In this document: piece after piece, positions 1 through 6,542 of the stretch
How positions within the stretch are numbered: the stretch's first letter is position 1
Layout of the letters: every line of letters begins with the position of its first letter
NCBI GenBank assembly: GCA_903952885.1
Contig: CAJBHE010000138.1
Span: 1 to 8,959, forward strand
Length of the DNA: 8,959 nt
Reading direction: 5' to 3'
Origin: an uncultured Burkholderiales bacterium
GTDB lineage: Bacteria > Pseudomonadota > Gammaproteobacteria > Burkholderiales > Burkholderiaceae_C
Notes under the pieces: model-generated
Told to the model about the DNA's origin: nothing
The model's database searches: none
The model's input: the letters and a program-made list of their open reading frames with translations, nothing else
Position numbers and translations under genes: made by a program

Positions 1-246
1 GGCATCGACTACGTGACCTTGGCCATTGGCCGTGACTACGCCGATGTGTCGCCCGTGCGTGGCGTGATTCATGGCGGAGCCAGTCACACACTCGAAGTGG
101 CTGTCACGGTGCAGCCGGCTTCTGAGTTGATGGCGACATCTGGACAAACACAATCTCAGTCGCAATTACAAGGGCAGTCGCAGACACAGTCTCAAAGTCA
201 ATCGCAAGGCCAATCACAAAGTCAGAGTCAAAGCGAATCACTCTGA
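1..246 (+). CDS. Transglutaminase-family protein, C-terminal fragment (5' end outside window)
   Basis: The frame is open from base 1 to the TGA at 244-246, so only the last 81 residues are visible and the start lies to the left. Residues 1-41 include GRDYADVSPVRGVIHGG followed by a short beta strand (HTLEVAVTV). I recognise this from memory as the conserved end of bacterial transglutaminase-like proteins (the ~270-residue cysteine-protease-fold type). The Cys-His-Asp catalytic core would be upstream and cannot be checked here, so activity is unknown. The family normally ends soon after the VAVTV strand. Here a tail of about 35 residues follows, made almost entirely of alternating Gln and Ser (annotated separately). 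The gene is 58 bp upstream of the RidA-family gene on the same strand, and I see no clear terminator between them. Family assignment is fairly confident; substrate and role are not known. Confidence 0.72.
   Translation, partial: GIDYVTLAIGRDYADVSPVRGVIHGGASHTLEVAVTVQPASELMATSGQTQSQSQLQGQSQTQSQSQSQGQSQSQSQSESL
145..240 (+). repeat. Hexanucleotide-period repeat encoding a (Gln-x)15 tail
   Basis: Fifteen consecutive Gln-x dipeptides, then Glu-Ser, close the transglutaminase-family gene. The x position is Ser ten times, Thr twice, Gly twice and Leu once. The serines use TCT, TCG, TCA, AGT and AGC, and the glutamines use both CAA and CAG. The six-base period is therefore degenerate at DNA level while the Gln alternation is exact at protein level. 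This suggests an old expansion kept by selection on the protein rather than a fresh slippage tract. Confidence 0.85.
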
Positions 247-304
247 TCGCAAGCATGCAACTTAAGCGCTCTTAAAATCACTGGATTCAAATTAGGAATC
301 CAAC

Positions 305-760
305 ATGAGCGTTTACGACAAACTCCAAGCCCTGAACATCACCCTGCCCCCCGTAGCTGTGCCCGCTGCGGTCTATGTGTCATTTGTGCAAACAGGCAAC
401 TTGGTGTTTTTGAGCGGCCACATTGCCAAACAAGACGGCAAGGTGTGGACCGGTCAATTGGGCAAAACGATGCAAACTGCCGATGGCGCGCTAGCCGCAC
501 GCGCTGTGGCGGTGGATTTGTTGGGCACACTGCAAGCCGCCGTGGGTGATCTAAACAGAGTCAAGCGGATCGTCAAAGTGATGAGCTTGGTCAACTCAAG
601 CCCCGACTACACCGAGCACCACTTGGTGACCAACGGTTGCAGCGAACTCATCGGTCAAGTGTTTGGCGACAAAGGCACGCACGCACGCAGCGCCTTTGGC
701 GTGGCGCAGCTACCTTTGGGTGCTTGCGTGGAAATTGAATTGATTGCTGAGTTGGCTTAA
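305..760 (+). CDS. RidA/YjgF/YER057c/UK114 family protein
   Basis: A complete 151-residue protein of the RidA superfamily, whose founding members hydrolyse reactive enamine/imine intermediates released by PLP enzymes in the cytosol. Family features seen: the early strand and turn LVFLSGHIA (residues 33-41), the central helix with AARAVAVDLLGTL (64-76), and the closing block HARSAFGVAQLPLGACVEIE (127-144). In that block Arg128 matches the carboxylate-binding Arg of active RidA, and Glu143 lies near the position of its conserved Glu. At 151 residues it is longer than E. coli RidA (~128) and resembles the cd02199-type subgroup, so the exact substrate may differ. The start is supported by AGGA about 7 bases before ATG. 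It faces mreB tail to tail with 11 bp between stop codons. Family certain; precise activity inferred. Confidence 0.9.
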   Translation: MSVYDKLQALNITLPPVAVPAAVYVSFVQTGNLVFLSGHIAKQDGKVWTGQLGKTMQTADGALAARAVAVDLLGTLQAAVGDLNRVKRIVKVMSLVNSSPDYTEHHLVTNGCSELIGQVFGDKGTHARSAFGVAQLPLGACVEIELIAELA

Positions 761-771
761 AGCAAAGTCGC

Positions 772-1848
<1,077 letters not shown>

Positions 1849-1866
1849 TTATCAACAATTCAATGA

Positions 1867-1902
1867 CATCGGTCCATACACCGCAAGGCGTATGGACCGA
1901 TG
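1867..1902 (-). promoter_or_regulatory. Strong hairpin / inverted repeat in the mreB leader
   Basis: A perfect 13-bp inverted repeat: CATCGGTCCATAC (1867-1879) and GTATGGACCGATG (1890-1902). Inside it, after one A/C mismatch, two more G-C pairs close a four-base loop, GCAA on the plus strand and TTGC on the minus strand. On the minus strand it lies between the 63-residue hypothetical gene and mreB. No T-run follows it in the minus direction, so it is a poor intrinsic terminator for that strand. It sits where mreB transcription would begin if the proposed promoter is used, so it may be an operator or a 5' UTR hairpin. The structure is certain; the role is inferred. Confidence 0.6.
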
Positions 1903-1903
1903 A

Positions 1904-1931
1904 ATTTTAAAAATAACTATTTATAACTCAA
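1904..1931 (-). promoter_or_regulatory. Putative sigma-70 promoter for mreB
   Basis: The minus strand carries TTGAGT (1931-1926; 4 of 6 matches to the -35 consensus) and TAAAAT (1909-1904; 5 of 6 to the -10 consensus), separated by 16 bases in an AT-rich context. Transcription would begin around 1897, inside the inverted repeat at 1867-1902. Found by eye; AT-rich DNA gives chance matches easily. Confidence 0.4.
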
Positions 1932-1941
1932 TGATGGATTC

Positions 1942-1957
1942 TTAAGGGAGCCCTTAA
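1942..1957. repeat. Short perfect palindrome TTAAGGG-AG-CCCTTAA
   Basis: Two 7-base arms with a 2-base centre lie 14 bp after the stop of the 63-residue gene and just upstream of the proposed mreB -35 box. The 2-base loop is too tight for a full RNA stem, and no T-run follows on the minus strand, so a terminator is doubtful. A protein-binding operator is the alternative. Confidence 0.4.
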
Positions 1958-1971
1958 CAGACTGATTTAGA

Positions 1972-2163
1972 TCAGGCTTTGAGAGCACGAAATCCTGAAT
2001 ACATGCGTGATGCTGGACGGCTGCGCTGCTCGGCTTCTTGCACCAACTGAGCACGGATGCGGTCAAAGGTTGCTTTGATTCCGGTGTTTTCACTGGACAC
2101 GATTTTGAAGCGACGCTCCACAGCAATGTTAGGTGATTCGATCTGAACAGTTGATTTATCCAA
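1972..2163 (-). CDS. Hypothetical small protein, 63 residues
   Basis: I do not recognise this protein. It is an open frame ending in TGA at 1974-1972. A TTG start at 2163 is preferred because GGAG (2173-2170) sits 6 bases before it. A second TTG at 2175 would add four residues but has no ribosome-binding motif. The predicted protein begins MDKSTVQIESPNIAVERRF, has no signal peptide or membrane segment, and is charged, with a basic C-terminal half (RIRAQLVQEAEQRSRPASRMY) likely to form a helix. It could be a small cytosolic or nucleic-acid-binding protein, but nothing in the sequence proves this. It lies upstream of mreB on the same strand, separated by 156 bp holding a hairpin and a possible promoter, so co-transcription is uncertain. 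Codon use is ordinary and the overlapping frames give less protein-like products. Confidence 0.55.
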   Translation of the reverse strand: MDKSTVQIESPNIAVERRFKIVSSENTGIKATFDRIRAQLVQEAEQRSRPASRMYSGFRALKA

Positions 2164-2169
2164 TTTAGG

Positions 2170-2173
2170 CTCC
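2170..2173 (-). promoter_or_regulatory. Shine-Dalgarno site deciding the start of the 63-residue gene
   Basis: GGAG on the minus strand stands 6 bases before the TTG at 2163-2161. The longer alternative, TTG at 2175, would overlap this motif and has no motif of its own upstream. This is the reason for the shorter start. Confidence 0.5.
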
Positions 2174-2302
2174 AAAGAACTTAGTTAGAAATCAACGCCT
2201 CAGGCTTTCATTTGGTGGACACAATTTAAAAAAAAAGTAAATCAAATTAGAAATAATCGCATAAGTGCTTGATTTCTATTGATTTAAATTTTTAGAAAGA
2301 AG

Positions 2303-2326
2303 AAAAAATCACCCCAAGGTGGTTTT
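2303..2326 (-). terminator. Rho-independent terminator of the branched-chain amino-acid binding protein gene
   Basis: On the minus strand an AAAACCACC arm, a TTGG loop and a GGTGATTTT arm form a stem with one internal mismatch, and six T residues run out of the 3' arm. It begins only 3-4 bases after the TAA stop at 2330. The short GC core (CACC/GGTG) flanked by A- and T-tracts is typical of an intrinsic terminator and would end the pepA-holC-livK direction of transcription. Confidence 0.72.
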
Positions 2327-2329
2327 GCT

Positions 2330-3472
2330 TTATCTCACCACTGCGATTTGGTCGCGCCTACCTGCCTTGAAGGTGTACAGCGTCAAGGCGCCATTCTTGA
2401 TGTCACCTTTGGCGTCAAACGAAATTATGCCTGTTACGCCTTTGAAGCCAGAAGTCTTGGCTAGTTCTGGCAAGTACTTGGCTGGTTCACTGGACTTGGC
2501 GCGTTGCATAGCGTCAACCATGACAAACACGGCGTCATACACATAGGGCGAATACAACTTCACGTCCTCATTGAAGCGTTTTTTGAACTTCACACCAAAC
2601 TCGTCCATGCCCTTCTTCAAGTCGCCATCTACACCGCCTGCTTCGGCGCACACCACTTGTCCGTCAGCCATGGCATCACCCGCAAGCTTGATCATCTCGC
2701 TGGTACAAATGCCATCTCCGCCCATGAACTTAGCTTTGATGCCCAGCGACTTCATTTGCTTCATCATCGGGCCGCCAACGGCATCCATGCCACCAAAGAA
2801 AATGATATCTGGCTTCTTACCTCTGAGTGTGGTCAAGATGGGCATAAAGTCTGTGGCTTTGTCAGTGGTGAACTCATGCGCCATCAAATTGCCACCGGCT
2901 GCCTTGACAGCTTTTTCAAACTCTTCGGCCACACCTTGGCCGTAGGCTGTCCGGTCGTCGATCACAGCAATTGCTTTTCCTTTAAGTTCTTTCAACGCAT
3001 AGCGCCCCAAGAGTCCTCCTAAATGCTCATCATCCGCGACCAAACGGAAAGCAGTTTTAAAACCTTGGCGGGTGTACTTGGGGTTAGTGGAAGAAGGTGA
3101 GATTTGCGGAATACCCGCATCGCTGTAAATTTTGGAGGCGGGGATGGTGGTGCCTGAATTCAAGTGACCAATCACGCCACTGACTTTGGCATCGACTAGT
3201 TTTTGGGCGGCGGCGGTGCCTTGCTTGGGATCGGACGCATCGTCTTCTGCGACCAATTCAAACTTGATTTTCTTGCCGTTGATGCTCACGCCTTTGGCAT
3301 TGAGCTCTTCAATAGCAAGGCGAGCGCCCCATTCGTTGTCTTTGCCCAAGTGAGCAATGGCACCGCTGAGAGGGCCCACATGACCGATCCTCACTACTTG
3401 TTCTTGCGCTACAGCCAAATTATGGATGGCGATCAACGTTGCAACGACGGTTAGTTTGAAAGAAGTGTGCAT
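2330..3472 (-). CDS. Periplasmic branched-chain amino-acid-type ABC transporter substrate-binding protein (LivK-like)
   Basis: A complete 380-residue type I periplasmic binding protein of the LivK/LivJ family, which captures Leu/Ile/Val or related small ligands for an ABC importer. Residues 1-22 form a Sec signal peptide ending AVA before QEQVVRIG. The mature protein shows the family blocks IGHVGPLSGAIAHLGKDNEWGA (29-50), GVIGHLNSGTTIPASKIY (99-116) with Ser/Thr ligand contacts, GIPQISPSSTNP (120-131), and the second-lobe stretch PDIIFFGGMDAVGGPMMKQM (221-240). Cys256 and Cys275 could form a disulfide. The ATG start has AGGAG 7 bases upstream. No permease or ATPase gene is near, so it must work with a transporter encoded elsewhere. 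It follows holC by 33 bp on the same strand without an intervening terminator, so read-through is possible. Ligand specificity cannot be read from sequence alone. Confidence 0.93.
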   Translation of the reverse strand: MHTSFKLTVVATLIAIHNLAVAQEQVVRIGHVGPLSGAIAHLGKDNEWGARLAIEELNAKGVSINGKKIKFELVAEDDASDPKQGTAAAQKLVDAKVSGVIGHLNSGTTIPASKIYSDAGIPQISPSSTNPKYTRQGFKTAFRLVADDEHLGGLLGRYALKELKGKAIAVIDDRTAYGQGVAEEFEKAVKAAGGNLMAHEFTTDKATDFMPILTTLRGKKPDIIFFGGMDAVGGPMMKQMKSLGIKAKFMGGDGICTSEMIKLAGDAMADGQVVCAEAGGVDGDLKKGMDEFGVKFKKRFNEDVKLYSPYVYDAVFVMVDAMQRAKSSEPAKYLPELAKTSGFKGVTGIISFDAKGDIKNGALTLYTFKAGRRDQIAVVR

Positions 3473-3505
3473 ACGAGAACTCCTAAAAGTAAAACACAGA
3501 AAAAA

Positions 3506-3952
3506 TCAGTTGGCACTGTCATTCAACTTCAAATCATGACGCGTGATGGCATACCCGCGATCGGCGTAGTGCTTCCAGCGCTGCCTTGCAAGGTGACGGT
3601 CCTCGTCTTGTAAGGTAACCACCTCAATGGTGCGCTCAAAGCGCTCGAAACCTGGCGCCACTTCATGACCCAAATTCAACAGCACTTGGTGATGGGGTAA
3701 CTCAGGCCCACCTTCAATTTGAGCAGCTAGCACCACGGGTGACGCCATGAGCTGCTCGGCGGGACTGCCTGCTCGACAGTGCGCCACAAACTCAAAGGGG
3801 GAAAACGTCCACAACAAAGCGTCCAGCGCTTGGAGCGAGGCAGGTGTGCCTGTGACCACCACACGAGCCCCGTTGGCAATGGCTTTGCGCAGCAACCGGC
3901 AAGCATAGGCCAGTTTATCTGGTGCATTGAAGTGAAAAGCGATTTCGGTCAT
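3506..3952 (-). CDS. holC: DNA polymerase III subunit chi
   Basis: A 148-residue protein, close to E. coli chi (147). Chi pairs with psi in the clamp-loader assembly and binds the C-terminal tail of SSB, linking the replicase to coated single-stranded DNA. Visible features: N-terminal MTEIAFHFNAPDKLAYACRLLRKA, then DALLWTFSPFEFVAHC (44-59), the LLNLGHEVAPGFERFERTIEVV block (91-112), and the C-terminal helix ARQRWKHYADRGYAI (122-136). The ATG at 3952 overlaps the TGA of pepA as ATGA, indicating translational coupling. The open frame extends about 34 codons further upstream inside pepA, but that part is out-of-frame pepA sequence and the family begins MTEIAFH-like. The pepA-holC order is the one known from E. 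coli, where valS follows; here a binding-protein gene follows. Confidence 0.93.
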   Translation of the reverse strand: MTEIAFHFNAPDKLAYACRLLRKAIANGARVVVTGTPASLQALDALLWTFSPFEFVAHCRAGSPAEQLMASPVVLAAQIEGGPELPHHQVLLNLGHEVAPGFERFERTIEVVTLQDEDRHLARQRWKHYADRGYAITRHDLKLNDSAN

Positions 3953-5424
3953 TTGGCCTTGTCTGCGACCGACACTTTCTGCGTGCCCAACAAATAATGC
4001 AATAACAAGCCCACAGGGCGACCAGTCGCACCTTTCGCAACACCACTCTTCCAAGCCGCACCAGCGATGTCCAAATGCGCCCAGGGAAAGTCTTTAGTAA
4101 ACCGCTGCAAGAACTTGGCAGCCGTGATAGCCCCACCATCGCGCCCCGCCACATTGGCCACGTCAGCAAAATTGGACTTGAGGCCTTCTGCATATTCCTC
4201 GTCCAAAGGCAAGCGCCAGCAAGGATCCAGCGCAGCCTCGCCAGCAGTAAACAAGGCATGGGCCAAGTCGTCTGAGGTCGAGAACAAACCACTGCGCACG
4301 TGGCCCAGTGAAATCACGCAAGCACCCGTCAGCGTGGCAATGTCAATGACAGCACTGGGCTTGAAGCGCGTGGCATAAGTCAAGGCGTCACACAAGATCA
4401 GGCGGCCTTCGGCGTCTGTGTTGAGCACCTCAATGGTTTGGCCACTCATGCTGGTGATCACATCACCGGGCTTCAACGCTGAGCCGTCAGGCATGTTTTC
4501 GCAAGTGGGAATGAGACCCACCACGTTGATGGTGGGCTTCAAATGCGCCAGCGCCTCAAACGTGCCCAACACGCTGGCAGCACCGCACATGTCAAACTTC
4601 ATCTCGTCCATGGCTGGGCCTGGCTTTAATGAGATTCCGCCCGTGTCAAAGGTAATGCCCTTGCCCACCAAAACAGTAGGCGCGACGGTTTTGGCAGCAC
4701 CTGTGTACTGCAGCACTATGAAGCGCAGAGGCTCCACTGAGCCACGCGCCACAGCAGTAAAGGATCCCATGCCGAGTTTCTCAATGTCTTTTGGCCCCAA
4801 CACTTGGCATTGCATGCCCGCCTTCTTGCCCAAACCCTTGGCCACATCGGCCAAATGCGTGGGCGTGGCGTGGTTGGCGGGACGGTTGCCCCACTCTTTG
4901 GCCAACAACACCCCAGCCACTTGGGCGCGGGCGAGCTCAAAGTCATATTTGGCGGCTTTGGTTTGTTCAACCGATGGCAAGGCCAACACCACACGCTTCA
5001 AATCAGACGCCTTAGCCGATGGTTTGGTGGCTGTATAGACATAGCTGGTGTCGGCCACGGCTTGGGCGGCGGCTTGCAAGCGGTTTTGAGTGGCATCAGC
5101 CAAACACACGGTGATGTGAGCTGGGTTGGCGGCTTTGAGAGAGGCCACAGCGGCGGCAACGGCTTGGCGCAACACACGGGCGCTACCGTCGCCACTGGAC
5201 ACCAAGACCACGCGAGGGGCTGTGACGCCCTGAGGGCGCCAAATACTGAGGAACTTGGCAGGCGATTCGTCTAAATCGCGACTTTTGCGGGCATCAGAAA
5301 TAAGTTGTGCCAAAACGCTTTTGGCAGGCTTGTCCTTAGCAGATACCAAGATAATCAGTGCATCAGTTTTGTGCGTGCCCGCAGCGTGTAAATCTAGGGT
5401 CTTAAGCTCGAAGTTCATAATCAT
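3949..5424 (-). CDS. pepA: Leucyl (cytosol) aminopeptidase, M17 family
   Basis: A 491-residue M17 metallo-aminopeptidase that removes N-terminal residues from peptides in the cytosol as a hexamer with two metal ions per site. In some bacteria it also binds DNA (XerAB recombination, carAB control in E. coli), which cannot be judged here. All metal ligands of the family are present: Lys255 and Asp260 in VGKGITFDTGGISLKPG, Asp278 in MKFDMCGAA, and Asp337 and Glu339 in NTDAEGRL. The catalytic Lys267 and Arg341 are also present. The less conserved N-terminal domain covers about residues 1-160. Start: ATG at 5424 has AAGGA 5 bases before it; ATG at 5418 (MNFELKTL) is an alternative 11 bases from that motif and matches how relatives often begin. 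The ATG of holC overlaps the stop. lptF starts divergently 17 bp away. Confidence 0.96.
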   Translation of the reverse strand: MIMNFELKTLDLHAAGTHKTDALIILVSAKDKPAKSVLAQLISDARKSRDLDESPAKFLSIWRPQGVTAPRVVLVSSGDGSARVLRQAVAAAVASLKAANPAHITVCLADATQNRLQAAAQAVADTSYVYTATKPSAKASDLKRVVLALPSVEQTKAAKYDFELARAQVAGVLLAKEWGNRPANHATPTHLADVAKGLGKKAGMQCQVLGPKDIEKLGMGSFTAVARGSVEPLRFIVLQYTGAAKTVAPTVLVGKGITFDTGGISLKPGPAMDEMKFDMCGAASVLGTFEALAHLKPTINVVGLIPTCENMPDGSALKPGDVITSMSGQTIEVLNTDAEGRLILCDALTYATRFKPSAVIDIATLTGACVISLGHVRSGLFSTSDDLAHALFTAGEAALDPCWRLPLDEEYAEGLKSNFADVANVAGRDGGAITAAKFLQRFTKDFPWAHLDIAGAAWKSGVAKGATGRPVGLLLHYLLGTQKVSVADKAK

Positions 5425-5441
5425 GTTTTTCCTTTTTACTG
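5425..5441. promoter_or_regulatory. 17-bp divergent pepA/lptF intergenic junction
   Basis: Only 17 bases separate the two start codons. They contain the pepA ribosome-binding site (AAGGA on the minus strand) but no recognisable one for lptF. Promoters for either gene must therefore lie within, or overlap, the other gene's coding sequence. I could not identify convincing -35/-10 pairs by eye. Confidence 0.6.
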
Positions 5442-6530
5442 ATGTTATTCCATTCCTCCATTCGTAATGAGCTGACGCGCAGTTTTGGCGCCACACTGGT
5501 CGTGCTGGTCACCATCGTGATGACCATGATGCTGATTCGCACGCTTGGCCAAGCATCTCTCGGCAGCGTTAACCCAGCAGAAGTCACGCTAATTCTGGGT
5601 TACACCATGCTGGGGCAGTTGCCGATTTTGCTCACCATGAGCCTTTTTATTGCGGCCGTCGGCACCCTGTCGCGCATGTACTTAGAGAGCGAAATGGTGA
5701 TTTGGCTTGTGAGCGGCAAAGGGCTTCGCGCTTTGGCAAGCCCCATGCTCAATTTTGCTTGGCCCATGTTGCTGAGTGTGTTTGTGTTGATGCTGCTGAT
5801 CTGGCCTTGGTCTCACCAACAGATTGGGGAACTGAAAAACCGCTACGAACGCCGTGGTGATTTAGAGCGCGTCGCCCCCGGTCAATTCCAAGAATCGGCC
5901 AGTGGATTACGCGTGTTTTTCGTCGATAAAGAGAGCCTCGACAATAAAGAAGGCAAAAACGTATTTATTTCATCAACGGATCACAACAAACAATCCATGA
6001 CATCGTCCAAAACAGGACATATTGAAATCATCGAAGATGAACAACATTTAGTGCTTGAAAATGGCCAACGCGTTGAACAAACCATTGGCAAGCCCGACTT
6101 GAAAGTCACTCAGTTCAAAAGCTACACCACGCAGCTCAACCCTTCAGCCAAGTTGGAGGACAAACCGCCACTCAAAACTGTCTCGAGCCTAGAACTTATG
6201 AAAAATCCAACACCTAACAATCTGGGTGAGTTGGGATGGCGCTTGGGTGTTGCCTTCTCTGCCTTCAACGTCATCATCATTGCCCTAGCCATCACAAGCG
6301 CAAATCCACGCGTGGGGCGCGGGGGCAATTTGGCGCAGGCATTGCTCATCTTTGTGGTGTATTTCAACTTCATCAACTTGGGCCAAAGCTGGGTGGGTGC
6401 TGGCAAAGCGCAGCTGTTGCCTTTTTTCATCGCTTTGCACGGTGGAGTTTTCGTCATGGCTTACACATGGCTTTCAGCGCGCCATTACAACTGGAATTGG
6501 CGTCAATTGCTGGGACGTGCTGGCGTTTAA
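5442..6530 (+). CDS. lptF: Lipopolysaccharide export permease LptF
   Basis: A 362-residue inner-membrane subunit of the LptB2FGC transporter, which extracts lipopolysaccharide from the inner membrane and feeds it to the periplasmic Lpt bridge. The layout is that of the YjgP/YjgQ family: three N-terminal transmembrane helices (about 15-33, 53-75, 103-122), a periplasmic beta-jellyroll (about 130-250) starting ELKNRYERRGDLERVAPGQF, and three C-terminal helices (about 268-286, 300-318, 326-345). The first helix segment (FGATLVVLVTIVMTMMLIRTLGQAS) and LSRMYLESEMVIW (76-88) identify LptF. The ATG gives MLFHSSIRNEL, which matches the family start, although no Shine-Dalgarno site precedes it. lptG follows after 12 bp. 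LptF and LptG form a heterodimer, so the pair is almost certainly co-transcribed. Confidence 0.95.
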   Translation: MLFHSSIRNELTRSFGATLVVLVTIVMTMMLIRTLGQASLGSVNPAEVTLILGYTMLGQLPILLTMSLFIAAVGTLSRMYLESEMVIWLVSGKGLRALASPMLNFAWPMLLSVFVLMLLIWPWSHQQIGELKNRYERRGDLERVAPGQFQESASGLRVFFVDKESLDNKEGKNVFISSTDHNKQSMTSSKTGHIEIIEDEQHLVLENGQRVEQTIGKPDLKVTQFKSYTTQLNPSAKLEDKPPLKTVSSLELMKNPTPNNLGELGWRLGVAFSAFNVIIIALAITSANPRVGRGGNLAQALLIFVVYFNFINLGQSWVGAGKAQLLPFFIALHGGVFVMAYTWLSARHYNWNWRQLLGRAGV

Positions 6531-6542
6531 GCCAATCGATTT

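Noticed and set aside
262..275. TTAAG-CGCT-CTTAA inverted repeat after the transglutaminase gene
   Set aside because: Five-base AT-rich arms and no following T-run make it too weak to call a terminator.
1917..2126. A 69-residue minus-strand frame overlapping the 63-residue gene
   Set aside because: It has no ribosome-binding site and a less protein-like composition; the other frame has both a good site and a coherent charged protein.
2504..3022. A 172-residue plus-strand open frame within the LivK-like gene
   Set aside because: It is antisense to a protein with a signal peptide and full family motifs, and the product is His/Cys-rich without a domain, so it is a shadow.
3473..3505. A possible promoter for the LivK-like gene in the holC spacer
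   Set aside because: The spacer is T-rich on the minus strand but no -35/-10 pair with acceptable spacing was found.
3953..4054. A 34-codon upstream extension of holC
   Set aside because: It runs inside pepA in a different frame and is Cys/Trp-rich, unlike the family, while the ATG at 3952 overlapping the pepA stop matches the chi N-terminus.
4418..5274. Long open frames on the plus strand opposite pepA (up to about 206 residues)
   Set aside because: They are antisense to a clearly conserved M17 peptidase and their products show no recognisable domains, so they are frame shadows caused by codon bias.
5425..5496. An upstream extension of pepA to position 5496
   Set aside because: It would overlap lptF coding sequence and gives a non-family N-terminus; the ATG at 5424 has a ribosome-binding site.
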